NCBI GenBank assembly: GCA_918807975.1
Contig: OU964923.1
Coordinates: 2,852,001 to 2,916,000, forward strand
Direction of reading: 5' to 3'
Length of the DNA stretch: 64,000 nucleotides
Source of the DNA: Aplidium turbinatum
Taxonomy: Eukaryota > Chordata > Ascidiacea > Aplousobranchia > Polyclinidae
Shown here piece after piece: positions 9,943 through 22,258 of this stretch. Position numbers and translations under genes: made by a program. The number at the start of each line of letters is the position of its first letter. Position 1 is the stretch's first letter. Below the pieces are notes generated by a model that was given only the letters and a program-made list of their open reading frames with translations, was not told the origin of the DNA and made no database searches.

Positions 9943-12900
9943 TCATTGTGATCCAGAACGACTTTGAAGATTTTCACTGCCGCTCGATATTTTTGTTGTT
10001 GTTTTTGTGCAGCATTTGATAGAAAGGAACAGAGTTTGGACAGCAACTCGTAATCTGGCCATGTAGTAAACCAGTATGAAAGGCAAAAACACTCCGTACA
10101 GCATGCTGATCACAATGACCGCGGGCACCGCGTGCCGCATCAGCACGTATTTGACACTAAACATGTCAATAAGTATGACAGCCATCGAAGGCAGACTCGT
10201 GGACACAAAAAATAGCGCGACGACCAGCAGCAGCTGAACTGTTGGATTCGAGCAAGCGCCGCGAAGCTGCGTCTGAAAACAAGTAAAAATAAATTAAAAA
10301 TATATTAAGGTCATCGCTGTAATTATCATTTCATTACGTGGCCATCAGTAACTTTCGAATCCTCATAGGCTACACTCACACATGCAAAAAAAAAACGCAT
10401 GCAGCACACACGTGGACCCACTTTGTTTGCAGCCTTTGTTGTTGTTTGTGTGTTTGATGAAGTCACAAAGAACGAATTGTTGATTCTGCTTTGCAATTTT
10501 TGAGTAGATATTTTTTCCGAACCTACATCCTTTTTTTTTCCTTCGTCTCCTACTGCCAAGTAATACAGATGTCATAAAACATATATGCACTAGTTTCTTG
10601 TTTTGATGAGTATATAAAACATAACTACAGCATCGTCACAACTAGATGACTTCAAAAGTTTGAAATTGATGTCCTACCGGCAGTTTCTTATTCAAGAAAT
10701 ACTGAATTTTTAATAAGGACTGAGATAATGATAGAGAGTATTCCGATACTAACTCCGGATCCAGCGAGGGCGATTTAACAAAACACAACCACGTGTAAGT
10801 CTACATCAATCTAACCTTGCAAATACACCGTGAATAAAGTTTATTTTCTGTGTTTTAAGAGGGGGATCGCCCCCGCTTGCATCCGCCGCTGAATCGGAGG
10901 TTGAATTAAAGTCTGATAAAATCAAAGGATTTCCAGTTTATTTCCTAAATTATCACTCCTAAAGATGAAACTACTGCAGCAGCAGTCATTGTCTACAATT
11001 CTACCTTAAGAATTATTTTTATTTTTGACCCTTTAAATGAAAAGAAGTAAAAAACCCCAAAAAATTTTCAATTAAAGAGATAAAGAAACTCTTCTCTGAC
11101 CAATGACCATGCACTTATACTAGCACATGTGGAGCTTTTGAATGGGCTTGTTTACTTATTCGGTTCTTTGTGATGTGACAAACAGTGAACGATGTACAAT
11201 GTATATCGCACATTGTTCCATGGTAGCCTACATGGTACATATATGCTTACGAAGTCACATATCTTTTGGAATTAAAAAAGTTCACTCACCAGATGGCGTA
11301 TTAGAGCCAAAAGAGGGAGTAGCCCATCCGTTGTTTGTTGAGACTTCATAATGCGATGACGCAACAATGATGCGAGAGGCCGATGTTGTGACGTTGAGTG
11401 ATCTCTTTATGACAAAAATCAACATTATGACGATGCCAATGACCTCAATGCACCACGTGAAAGTAACTCCACCTAAGAAGCTGTTTGTGAGAGGCTGTCA
11501 GATCCGCGAGCACGACCGATAGACGTCTAACAATAAAATAGTCATACATTTAATTGACCTAATGCTGTATTTAAATGTCTTTTTTCTGTTGTGTGAAAAG
11601 TTATGTCAGGTAATTTTGAAATAGTTACTTTTATATGACTATCTCATTGACAAAATACGAAACAGCATAAAAAACCTGGTAGCCCTGGCACGAATCAATA
11701 AACTTCCACAAGCTTTGCATAAATAAGTTGGATACTGGATCATGATTCTTGCTGATTTAGGGAGATTTATACTTTTTTGACTGCTGCATGGCCACCTAAA
11801 GATACGGCCTGATTAGTCACATTTTGCAGAAATTTCCAGGTTTTTCTAACTTTGGGCGTACGTTTAAATAAATTTTTCTAAAAATTAGATTTTTACGCTT
11901 TCTTTATTCTTTTTCCTAGATGATACAATAGGTTTTAACATTCTCACATGTTCAAAAACAAAGAAAATTTGATTTCGAAGATTTTAGTCAGACTGTCAAT
12001 TTTCTATCACAGTCTGATTTTGCGTTTTTCAACTTACTTTTTCTCATTTGCTACTGCTTCCCCAAGGCAACAATAAAGTTTTATGTCATTAGGAAACCGC
12101 AAAAAGTAAAAACATCTCAAAAAATGTCAGTCAAGCACTAGCAGTAGCTGTAATCAAAATCTGCAAAATGTGACAAATCAGGCCGCATCTCCAGGTGGCC
12201 ATGACTGCTGTTATCCAAAGATTAACAAAATTACTTCACAATGTAGATTTTAACGACCTGTTTTAGCCTAGTATGCGGTGCGATGGCGTAGCGGTTAAGG
12301 CGCTCGCTTTCCAATCATGCAATCTTGGTTCGACTCCCCGCGCTTATGCTGGTTGATGACAAAACACCGCTCACCTCTACCCAGGGTGTAATAAATTGGG
12401 TGGGCGTAGTTGCTGAAGTAAAGGCGGCCGAGAGAAAGGAACTGGCCGCCCTACTCTCGTTAGTGCCGAAGGCTTAGTAGGCTATAATGAAAACCTTATC
12501 TTCTTATCCCCCGATGTTTGGATTCAAGTATGGGACTCACCTTTACCTTTTTTTAGCCTGATGCTACGAGTTCGCTGCGGTAATAACGGATTTCACTAGC
12601 TTTCGAAACACTGTTCCCTAGTCATGTGCTAGACTCGTTATAGCACATGACTAGGGAGCTGTGTTCCGAAAGCTAGTGTTATTCGCTATTATCACAGCGA
12701 ATTCGCAGCATCAGGCTAAAACAGGTAGTTAATATCTACATTGTGAAGTAAGCAACGATCATGCTGCTAAAAGCAAAACTCATTTAATTACATTAACAAA
12801 ATTGTTAAGTTTAAAATTAAATAAAATAATCTAAGAAAATTTCGTAGAGAGCGCATGACCCAATGCCCCCTCCTTGCGCACGCCACTGCTAGGTACAGTA

Positions 12901-15900
12901 TGAGAATCTGTTTTATGAAGTCATTTGGGACAGTTCGACTGGTCACAATTTGTTACTTACTTTGTATTATTATATGTTTAATAAAGAGTTGGTTAACTCT
13001 ATGTTGATGCAAGCATTCTATGCAATCAAAGACCACATGACCTGCCTGTTTGACAAAAACTGAAACTATCTCCATAGTCAGCATAAAAGCAAAGACAGTT
13101 TTCCAAACAATTCCAAAACAATCCAATCAAGCCGAGAATGACCGGTATTGACCAAATAGCGCCGATGATAATGAATGCTTTGTTACGTCTCTTTCGAATG
13201 GAGTCGTCCTAGAGAAGAAAACATTTTAATTTATAGTTTTATAGCCTACTTTGTCTTGGTTTGGTTTTGAATCTTTATCCTCGGACTGACAAAGCCTTTG
13301 ATACGTTATTCCTGAAAGTTTCGCATACTTGCAGAGGCTTCGAACCACTGACGCAGGCCCGGTTACCGAGGTTGACAGAGTGAAGCTTTCCAATTGCTAA
13401 AGTGTTGTTGTTTGTGAGATATTCCATCCACCAGGTGCCGCTAAATGGAAAGCAGATCCTGAAATGCGTTGCTCAAGCGCATACACCGAGAGCCGAACCA
13501 GCGCCGCTTGATCTTGAGGTTCAAATCTATTTGACATGAAAGAAGAAAAGGATCTTGTCTATCATTCTTTTCTGAATCCAATCGGCTCCCTTCGAGCGGT
13601 AGTTGGTCAATATGGCAGAAAATTGTGAAGAAGGGGCATTCTTCCTGGCTATCAGCGCAAGGCTGAGCACTCACTGGTAGGCTACTCGCAAGCTGATAGT
13701 CGGTGGTAGAGTTAGTTGTGCGATACTGACGAACCCAGCTTCATGGGCGAAACTCGGTGTCTTTCGCGTTTGTCACGAAAGTTCAACTAACAAAATTTAG
13801 AAATCAAAAATTTCTTGTAAGAAAACCAAATCTTTCGTAGTTATTGCGAAAGGTACAGTCAGAAATAACTTGTTCTTTCATTAACTGGCCTATTTGGGGT
13901 GTGAATACGTCATGGTGACTTAACAATTTAGAATGGCGTATCAATATACTGTACTGAAGCAAGAAATCAATTTCCACAAAATACCGGAAACCCCGGCAGA
14001 ACCATCACGGAACACTTTAACGTTAATATAAAGTTAAAAGTTGCAATTATACACGTCTAAGGTTGCAATAACTTACCTTGTCATTATTTGTCGTGCCGAA
14101 AGCTACGACTCTCCCTATGAAGTAACAGCTGTCACTTATTCCGTAGATGAGAGCAGATACATTTGCGTTGCTAGCAAGAAATAAACCAACACTGAATGCG
14201 CGGCAAAAAGACCACCACTTCTGTAAAGACACGTGGGATGGATTGCTGGGATCAACGCTGAAACACGATAACAACATCTGAGTTGAAATCAAAATTTAAC
14301 ACGAAGGATAGAAACAGTTTTTTTGTCGAAACGTTCTCCCTCTTATCCTGTTAACACTACTGACTGTGAACTCTGTAGGCCTATGACATATTAGGTTTTT
14401 ATTGATTCAGGTTTGTATCTTCTGATCAAATGCATGCTAGATCAAGTGTTTTTCTTTGTTTATTTTCAAGAATCTTATATAAAGTATTTAGCTACAAGGC
14501 AGCCACGTGCTTTAGGTGGGCAACCAACCAAACTTCTTTTAATTGCCAGCCAGATGAACTCTCCAATCCGTCATGAAGCTCAACTGCTTGATACACGTTG
14601 TTTATGACGTAATAAAACACATGAAAAAACAAACAACAACAATGCGCTTTACGGAATTGCCCTCACTTGAATTGGTTGGTACTTTGCCAAGCCCTCTCGA
14701 AGGTACAGGCATAATTCAAAATATTGTATAGTGACATTGCTCCAAACATTACGTTTCCCATGAGCACACTGATCACGTAAGCGTATACGTAGTTGTGACG
14801 TAATTTCTGCCGGCTACGATATGTTGCTAAGATGACCACACTGTTGCAGACAACCTAAAAATATTGAAGAAAGCTGAACTTATTAATTTCTCCAGTAGGA
14901 TTGGGGTGTAACCGCACTTAGACAATTATCTAAAAAATAAAAATATTATGACATCAAACCAGAAATGTATCTGTCAAAAAATGTTAAAACATGTCTAATA
15001 ATTTTTCAATATTTTATTTTAACTTTAAGCAGCAACCTCGTAACTTGTTTGGATTAAAAGCTATTAGAAAGTGAAAAGATGGGATGCTGTAAGTCTATAA
15101 ACCTAAGTAACCTAACTGTATTAACCCTATTTATTTGAATACCCTGTTTGAATAAGGACCTTCTGATGATCCCCCTTTTAAGGTGAAACAGGCTGTAAAG
15201 GTTTTAGTAAGTAATAACTATATTTCATGTAAATCAATATGTATGTAAGAAGTGTATCGAGCATTTGCAACATAACTTGGGGGCCTTGTCAGGATAATTT
15301 AACCACATCTTAAGAAAAATGGCAGTTAAAAATCAGATATCTGTGGGCTAATCATCCAATTTAATAGGAGATACAAGAATAACGTTGAATCTACACAACT
15401 CGTAGAGGAACAATTCAAGCGTAGTGTGAAAGAGCAACTGACAAACTCGAAACATAGGATCAGGATTATAGCGCTTGATATGTAGAACTTCAAGCATTTT
15501 TGTTTGAAACCAGCTCAGTGGCGAAGTGGTTGTCGCCTTCGGTTCTAATACTGGTGGGTCTGAGATCGATTCCAGGGTAGTTTCATGGCCACCTTGAGAT
15601 GCGCTTTGAGATGCTTGAGATGCGCCTTCATGGCCACCTTGAGATGCGATCTGATTTGTCACATTTTGCAGATTTTGATTACAGCTACTACTAGTGTTTG
15701 ACTGACATTTTCTGAGATTTCTTTACTTTTTGCTGTCCTAATGATATAAAAGCTCTTTGTTGCTTTGGGGAAGCAGTAGCAAATGAGTAAAGGTAAGTTG
15801 AAAAACGCTCAATCAAGCTGTTAGCCTATTGAAAAATTAACCTTCGAAATCAAATTGTCTGTGTTTTTCAACATCTGAGGATGTTAAAACTTATTGTGTC

Positions 15901-18900
15901 ATGTGGGAAAAATAGTAAAGAAAGTGTAAAAATATAATTTTTAGAAAAATTTATTTAAACATTCGCTCAAAGATAGCAAAATCTGGAAATCTTTGCAAAA
16001 TGTGACAAATCAGGTCGTAGCCCAGTCGCTAAAAGACCTAAGCAGTTGTGGAGCGACAATAAATAACACCATAATATTATTATCTTTGTTTGAATCGTAG
16101 ATCTACTTTTGGATAGAATTCTAAATTAATCCATTCAACCGATACAGCGGTACGCTGTACACCAGGGGTTCCCAACCTGGGGGCCATGGCTCCCTAGTGG
16201 GCCATGAGCCTTTTTCAAAGGGGCCATGAAAATTTTTAAAAAATAATAATTTTTTTTAATTTATTATCTCTAAGTCCACTCCACCACTATATAACAAAAG
16301 AAATAAATTAAAATTTAATAAAAATACTAGTACATTTTACCCAAATCTTTATGAAATAGTCTTTGTGTTGTATTTATATCATTTTATTGTTCTAATTACC
16401 GGTTACTGTATAAACAAGTTTTTTAATTGAAATGACATTTTTTTAATTTTTTCAAAAAAGTTGAAAAAATAGGGGGCCATTGATTTTTCAAAATTTTCAA
16501 AGGGGCCACGATGTAAAAAAGGTTGGGAACCCCTGCTGTACACTGTACAGTGTACACATACACAAATGTAATCTTCAATCGCCCTTCTATGCACACGAAT
16601 TCAATCAAAGTGTTCCCCTGTCCTAAAGGTCTAGTTGGCATGCCGATGTATGTCAGGCTCGCAGTGCAATTAGATTTATTTGCAAGAGTAAAAGAAATAG
16701 TGAAAGAGGTAGGCAACCTTAATTTGTACATATCGGACCACTTTAAACGTTTTATACCCAGGAGAATTGTTACAAATGTTTGTTTATAACCAGTTAAACT
16801 AGATTTTTTAAAATTGTATGAAATCCTTTCCCACCAATGTTACCTACTTCACTGAAACATTGATAAACATTGAATTGCAATGAACGTCATCACTTGAAGG
16901 TGAATGTTTAGTAAAGCGACTGCTTGCTTACTTGTTTCGCACAAAGTATAACCATCAGCAATCAAAACAGTTCTCTTTTTGCGCTAAACATCTTACTACA
17001 AGGGTGAATGAAAGGGCCAAAGGTCAAAAACCAACCAAAAAGGACAAGTTTGATTGATAGTTGGAATTATGTTAATATATTGATGGCAAGAGTTTACATG
17101 TAGGAAAAGCTTCTCTGAAAAAAGACAAACCAAAAGTGACCGCGTGATATGTGGCGACCTCTTGTCTACGAAAAGTTTCCATATTTAATTGGGTGAACTC
17201 CATGTCTTCAAATAATAACCAAATTACTGAAGATGATGAATAAAACATCTCAAGCGCTCTTTGTGTTGTTACTACACAAATGCCAATACACCTACATAGA
17301 TAGCAATAGACGTATTTTTTTCATTGAATCAACGTCTACAAATACGAGTTATTCCACAGAATTAAGCCTATACATCAACGCTAGCAGCAAACAATTGTTA
17401 AGTTACTTAAATAAACAAAGTTCTATAATTGTTATTGATTATGCAACTTCCTGAACTGTACAGACGCCCCCTGCCTGCAATAAAGCGTGTTGTTGTTTTT
17501 CATGTGGAATATTTTACGACTTGTGTCAGCACTCGGCCATCAAAATCGGTGAATCCACCTTCTTCAATGGAGTCAACATTTGCTGACATTGAATTCATGC
17601 AAAAAGTATAAATTTTGCTTGATTTGCTGCTTAAATAGCATCAATGTAATTTAACGTTGAATTTATGTGTGCCTGAGTAACCTCCAACGGGACGTTTTTT
17701 TTTTTAAAGTGAAATGATTTCCGAAGAGATTGAAAAAGCTACATCGATTCAACAAAAAATTACTTTGATACTGTGTAAGTAGACTGGCATTGTTCACACA
17801 GCAATATTATGTCTAAAAGGTCTGATCCACAAACTGGGAGCTGTCTTTAATCATCTGTACTCATCAATTGTTCACGGATCGTGAGCTAAATACAGTACTG
17901 GACAATTTATTATGGATCTTTTTTTGGACAATTTTACAGCAAATCTCAATTTTTTTTATTTTTCCGATAACTGAGAGCTCGGAAATAATTGTACTGGTGG
18001 CCCAAAGCAAAGAAGCTGTCATTCTACACAATCGGTATTCAACAGTGCCACATGTGTCGTCATAATGGACGTCACTAAGGCTCAACTGAACTGCTGGCAT
18101 TGTAGTAGAGACTTGCGCCATTATAAGGTCACAATTCGGCATTATTACGTGATGTTGAATACCGATGTTGGAGATTTGCAGCTTCTTTGCTTTGAACCAC
18201 CATGACATTTATTGTAGTGCTCTCAGTTATAAAAAAAAAAATAGCTGTAAGATTGTCCAAAAAAAATGAAATCCCTAATAAATTGTCCAGTACTGTATAT
18301 TTAGCGAAATATTCTTCAAGGTTATATAACAATTTTCAATTTAAAACCAAAACTTAACATTGCCGTGCAGATGCATTCACGAAGGAAGAAAGTCATAGAC
18401 ATCAACAGGATAATTGACGTCAGAGCTTATATCACATTATTGAACCATCGCCAAATTACTAAACATCTCTGACGACACATGGATTCATTAAACTTAAATG
18501 ACCTTTCACCCGTGGATTGAACACAATATAAATTTGAAGAAATTTAATCAGTGGAAGATCCATTAAATTACTGGTTTAAAAGTACTTCCTCTAGGCATTT
18601 TTTAAACTTATTTTCAAACTTTAAACGCAGTTCACCCTTAATTGCTCCTTCAAAAAAAGCTATTAAAAAATTGTTTTCCAGCATTGTATCGGCCCAGATA
18701 AAAAAAAAAATTATACAAGCACCAAACAAATTTAAGCAGGTATTAAGATGAAAAAATTTATAGTCTTTGAAATAAAACTTTTCAATGTCATGTCATTCAT
18801 ATACTCTACTTAGCACTTTCAGTGCAATACATTTTTTCCTACTGCCTCATTTTAAGGTTAGCAGCAAGCAAAAAGCGATGGCGAAGAAAGGCCGAACGTT

Positions 18901-19142
18901 CAACAAAGCCAACTGTTACCCTCGTAGATCAATTGAATGAGCTGTAGGACAACAACAGAACCGAATAAAAATTGTAAACAAAATGAAAGAAAAACACATT
19001 AAAAAGCAGTACGTCCTACCATAAATAGAGGCATAACAGCCATTCCCACTGCCCATATGGTGTTGATGGGGCTGCACATGATAAAATTGGCATTTGAGCT
19101 TGGAGTACCGTTGACGTGTTCTGTATGGAATATTGTGAAAAC
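9943..19142 (-). CDS. Divergent seven-transmembrane receptor, 7 exons, 5' end missing
   Basis: Exons in transcription order are 19142-19020, 14854-14667, 14257-14077, 13208-13042, 11480-11290, 10369-10338 and 10272-9943. All junctions are GT-AG and phases agree, giving 403 aa without a clear initiator. TM1 spans the first junction (INTIWAVGMAVMPLFM, then VVCNSVVILATYRSR, with the class A Asn). TM2 is ISVLMGNVMFG. TM3 follows WWSFCRAF. TM4 carries Trp (GAIWSIPVILGLIGLFW). TM5, TM6 (with Pro, FFVSTSLPSM) and TM7 follow. The DRY position reads Gly-Arg-Val and NPxxY is not conserved, so this is a divergent rhodopsin-like receptor; ligand unknown. NGT near the N-terminus is a possible glycosylation site. 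The 32-nt exon is predicted only because it restores phase; the fourth donor (AG/GTCATG) is weak. Introns carry many MITEs. Confidence 0.65.
11787..12203. mobile_element. 417-bp MITE with 40-bp TIRs and a 7-8-bp TSD
   Basis: The left end is CATGGCCACCTAAAGATACG and continues GGCCTGATTAGTCACATTTTGC. The right end is its reverse complement, ending GGTGGCCATG. The flanks repeat ACTGCTG (11780-11786 and 12204-12210). An almost identical copy lies at 38755-39170, and a decayed one at 15593-16018. It has no coding capacity. TSD length suggests hAT, but the TIR start is not the usual CAG type. Confidence 0.85.
12231..12750. mobile_element. Palindromic MITE interrupted by a SINE
   Basis: The terminal TACTTCACAATGTAGAT and ATCTACATTGTGAAGTA are reverse complements. 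The long inner palindrome (12551-12721) centres near 12640, with arms holding CTAGTCATGTGCTA and TAGCACATGACTAG. The left arm is split at 12270 by the SINE described at 12270-12550. A half copy is at 421-545. Confidence 0.75.
12270..12550 (+). repeat. tRNA-derived SINE inserted in a MITE
   Basis: The head GTGCGATGGCGTAGCGGTTA (A box) is followed by TTGGTTCGACTCCCC (B box). The body contains CAGGGTGTAATAAATTGGGT and TAGTGCCGAAGGC. It is flanked by the duplicated target TTTTAGCCT (12261-12269 and 12551-12559). A decayed copy of the same body is at 25200-25480. Confidence 0.8.
13256..13480 (-). repeat. SINE/foldback family copy, reversed
   Basis: It begins TTGGTTTTGAATCTTTATCC and contains CTCGGACTGACAAAGCC, the reverse of the tail at 27945-27980. 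It continues with CACTGACGCAGGCCCGGT and GAGATATTCCATCCACCAGG, as at 27634-27740. It lies in a receptor intron. Confidence 0.6.
13718..13769 (+). ncRNA. Minimal type I hammerhead ribozyme candidate
   Basis: CTGACGA (13726-13732) matches the CUGAnGA box. Stem II is CCCA (13734-13737) with TGGG (13744-13747). GAAAC (13749-13753) follows. A two-pair helix III forms from A13752-T13760 and C13753-G13759 around a five-base loop. The cleavage triplet is GTC (13759-13761). Helix I pairs GTGCGATA (13718-13725) with TTTCGCGT (13762-13769), with one T-T mismatch and two G-U pairs. The strand order is correct for type I. The closing pair of stem II (A13733, C13748) is mismatched, which may lower activity. 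Very short helix III is known from Penelope-like hammerheads. Confidence 0.6.
15513..15592 (+). repeat. tRNA-like SINE head
   Basis: CTCAGTGGCGAAGTGGTTGT (A box) and TGAGATCGATTCCAGGG (B box) are at tRNA-like spacing, and this runs straight into the decayed MITE at 15593. The head alone is present. Confidence 0.5.
15593..16018. mobile_element. Decayed third copy of the CATGGCCACC MITE
   Basis: CATGGCCACC occurs at 15593 and again at 15629, followed by TGATTTGTCACATTTTGCAG. The far end has CTTTGCAAAATGTGACAAAT. Internal sequence runs in the opposite sense to the copies at 11787 and 38755 and has diverged. A small local duplication of GAGATGCG lies at the left end. Confidence 0.6.
16163..16535. 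mobile_element. hAT-type MITE, 373 bp, perfect 8-bp TSD
   Basis: The left end CAGGGGTTCCCAACCTGGGG and the right end AGGTTGGGAACCCCTG are TIRs. The target duplication CTGTACAC is at 16155-16162 and 16536-16543. The interior is AT-rich, with GGGGGCCAT and GGGGCCATG subterminal motifs. CAG-starting TIRs plus an 8-bp TSD are diagnostic for hAT. No transposase. Confidence 0.9.
17556..17632. repeat. Copy of the ~80-bp palindromic repeat
   Basis: AGTCAACATTTGCTGACATT forms the centre, with TTGCTTGATTTGCTG at the right end. The arms are diverged. A further partial copy is near 17318-17345 (TCATTGAATCAACGTCTACA). Confidence 0.4.
17891..18297. mobile_element. Tc1/mariner-type MITE with TA target sites
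   Basis: The TIRs ACAGTACTGGACAATTTATT and AATAAATTGTCCAGTACTGT lie at the two ends, flanked by TA (17891 and 18296). The arms extend inward past TTGGACAAT and the CAAAGAAGCTG/CAGCTTCTTTG pair. There is no transposase sequence. Terminal sequence and TA target are those of the Tc1/mariner superfamily. Confidence 0.85.
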
Positions 19143-19278
19143 CTAAAGTTTATACTACAAACTTACACATCTGAAACAAACACACAAAGAGAGAATAATA
19201 AGTAGACTACTTAGACTCATGATAACAATTGTAGATATTTTACTCAGTCTGTCAAAAAGCGTACCAATTACTCTGCAA

Positions 19279-19411
19279 TAAGCCTTGTTACTCAATGCAA
19301 CAAACAGCTCTTGACATGATCATACTGAGGATACTGTGATAGCGAAATCAATCTATGATTAAAAAATGCGGCTGGTAAACTGTTTGTTGCATTGTGTAAC
19401 GAGGCTTATAG
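19279..19411. repeat. Inverted repeat, ~32-bp arms
   Basis: ATAAGCCTTGTTACTCAATG and CAACAAACAG on the left pair with CTGTTTGTTGCATTGTGTAA and CGAGGCTTAT on the right. The spacer is about 68 bp. It is a small MITE or foldback just upstream of the first identified receptor exon. Confidence 0.6.
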
Positions 19412-21018
19412 TGATGATACGAGACAGTCAACCGCTTCAAGTGGACAGTTTGCTGGATTAGTTCACAAAAACAGAAATGTTTTATGAGTCAATTACTCTT
19501 CATGTCAGAAAGATTCAAACTATCGGTCATTGCATTACTTAATGCCGCGAAAAAAGTTCGTATATTGTATTGTGGTGCTGCACATAGGCTATACGGAGAA
19601 AAATGTTTAACCTAATACTCAAAGGAGTTTGCAAAGCAAATAAGTTCTAATATTTCCAAGCTCTTGTAAACCTATAATTTTTAACTATGAAAGACTTTGC
19701 AAGCATCTTATGAAATGACGGAAATTTTGATTCAAGCTATTTCTTGTCTAGTTTCTTGGCAGAAATCCTACATCGGGACTGACCCTTTTTACAGCTACAG
19801 ATGTGTGGAGCATCAGATTTATTCTTGATTTTACACACCTTAGTTTCTTTTTTAAATTACGTTAAGTTGGTAAATTTGCTTTCACTACCTACAAGCTGCA
19901 AGCTACGGCTGGAGTAATGAGTTTTGAAACTATGATAGAAACCTTGTGTTAACCACTGAATTGTAAGAAAAGTTTATTCATAAAATCTGGAAGTCTGAAT
20001 ACATGCTGATTTTGCACTTTCATGTTTGCAATTAGCCAACATATGCTTTGCATCTTTTAATGTTAGTAGGCTCTGAAACTAAACTTTCGCGAGAAGATGG
20101 CGCCTGTCATCAAATGAAAACATTACATTATTTATTTTTCCTTTTTTAATTTATTTATTTACTTTATTTATTTTTTCCTTGAATTAAAATAGCCTACCAT
20201 GTTAACAATATTCCCGTGAAATAAAAATTTAGTTTCAAATTAAAACTAAAACGGTAGCTCATACAACAAACCTCGTGATGAAAATGAAATACATTTCTTT
20301 ACACAGCTCACGGATATACTTCACAGCTGTATTAAAATCCTACAATCATTTTTTCTTTATTCTTTGTTTTCTAATTGCAAAAACAAAACCTGCCTGAACA
20401 CTTCCGAAGAAGTTTATGAAGCCTTCCAAGAATAATTCTTGCCAGCTCGTGCCAGAAAAGTTCTCGCTAATTGCGTCATAACAAAGCTTGTTACAAAACA
20501 AACGGCGCGGTGGGAGGCTCAAAGGATGTCCACCCACAAAGATGGCAACCTGCGTCAGAAGTTATCTTTGCTTGCTATTCTGTTACGTCATATAAATGTC
20601 TGATTGTTTTGAAACTGTTCTCTTCACAGAAAGACGTCAAGAAATGCAAACCTTCAAACAAGTGAAAAATTGACTAACTGTAACCACACAAAGTCGAGTA
20701 GGCCTAACATAACTTGGCGTAATATATCTATTTTTAAATACTCATAGAAAAAAAAGCATTAAAACTAGATTGTAGGTTTTAAAAATAAATAAGTTAAAGC
20801 TGACTTTGTATGTTTATTGTTTATTGCAGAACAAGACAAACTCTTTACGGAAGCTCGGTTTATCAATTGTTTACAAATGACGCAATGTTGTTATTTATCC
20901 TGCAAATGGAGCACTCTCTCTAACCACGGCTTGTCTGACAAACAGCATAATAAAATTTTGATGTGTGCTCCGGGTGTACAAACACTTCGTTTGTGACCTG
21001 AAGCATTATATACAAAGG
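19412..21018. other. Non-coding interval
   Basis: AT-rich. No exon or structured repeat could be supported. The missing receptor 5' exon may lie here or further right. Confidence 0.4.
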
Positions 21019-21084
21019 AGCAGAGTAACAATAACATAACATCTGCAGACGTTAAATCAATGTAACAATGGAGGATTTTGCTGT
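21019..21084. repeat. Copy of the ~80-bp palindromic repeat
   Basis: CATCTGCAGACGTTAAATCA is the centre and right inner arm, followed by ATGTAACAATGGAGGATTTT. A second fragment (AATCTGTAGACGTTGAATCA) lies at 21173-21196. Confidence 0.5.
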
Positions 21085-22258
21085 GTGGGAAACAACAAAG
21101 ATAACATCTTTGTTAGATGTTACAGCGACATCTTTGTTAACGTTACATAAGAATCAATGACCAAATCTTTGGCCTTAATCTGTAGACGTTGAATCAAAGC
21201 AGAAAAGAATATATTTTTTTTCATACTTACACTCTCGTTATGTTTGGGGCGATTTGATAACATCCTCCCTATAAAAATAAACAACTTGCAAAAACAAAAC
21301 GACACTTCTCATACTAAGCCTTGATCTTGCCAGCACCAAAAATACATGAGTCACGCTTATCGGAAGTTTGAAAGACCAAATGCCGTTTTGCTGATGTTGT
21401 AATTTTACTTTTTGATCAAATTTGTTCCTGTTCACTTTCACTAAATACATAAACGCACAAAAAACATTGTCTCTGGCCTGACAGGCCTTATTTTTTTTTG
21501 AGAAAAGCATTTTGTCTCACAGTTGAAAGCTACAAAAACACTTTTATTTGCGCTCTGTTAATCTTACTGATAACAAATTTACAGAAAAGTTGTTTCCAAG
21601 CATGAGACCCTGACATTCACAACAATGATTAGGACACAAGCTTCTTTGTGCATGATGTTGGCTAAAAAATAAAGTTCAAAATTGAATGCATTGTTGCAAT
21701 AACAGGCTATTTTTATTGTACAAGAGCAAATCAAAATTACTTATTGCTTTGCTGAGAACATTTGCTAATTATTACATTATTGTGTAATTTAAACTAACTG
21801 CCTGCCCTATAGTCTCTAGTACTTACTCTCTTGCTAAAAACCAGCCCTAGTTCAAATTGAAATTTTTTTACTGAACTTGATCCAATTGATAACTCTTGTA
21901 TTCCTTCAATAATTAATTGGACGAGCCTAACTATAGCCCACAATAATTTTACCTGTTTGTCTATGGTTCCATAATTTTACCACGGTAACACAAGAAAGGT
22001 ATTTAAGCGTCCAAAATCTTCAACGTTCAAGTAAGCGAAAAAGTACTAAAATGCTGAAACATGAAATCGCATTTCTCATACGATTCACAGAGGAGTGGCA
22101 GTTCGAAACTGCATCACATTAAATACAAAATTTCAACAAATCATTATGCAATCCTATGTTTTTCTTCTTTCAAGTCACAGTAGATCACAACAAAGTTCAA
22201 ACATAAAAGTAGAGATCCAATGCAGCCCATGATTTTAATAGCAAAACAACATTGCAGC

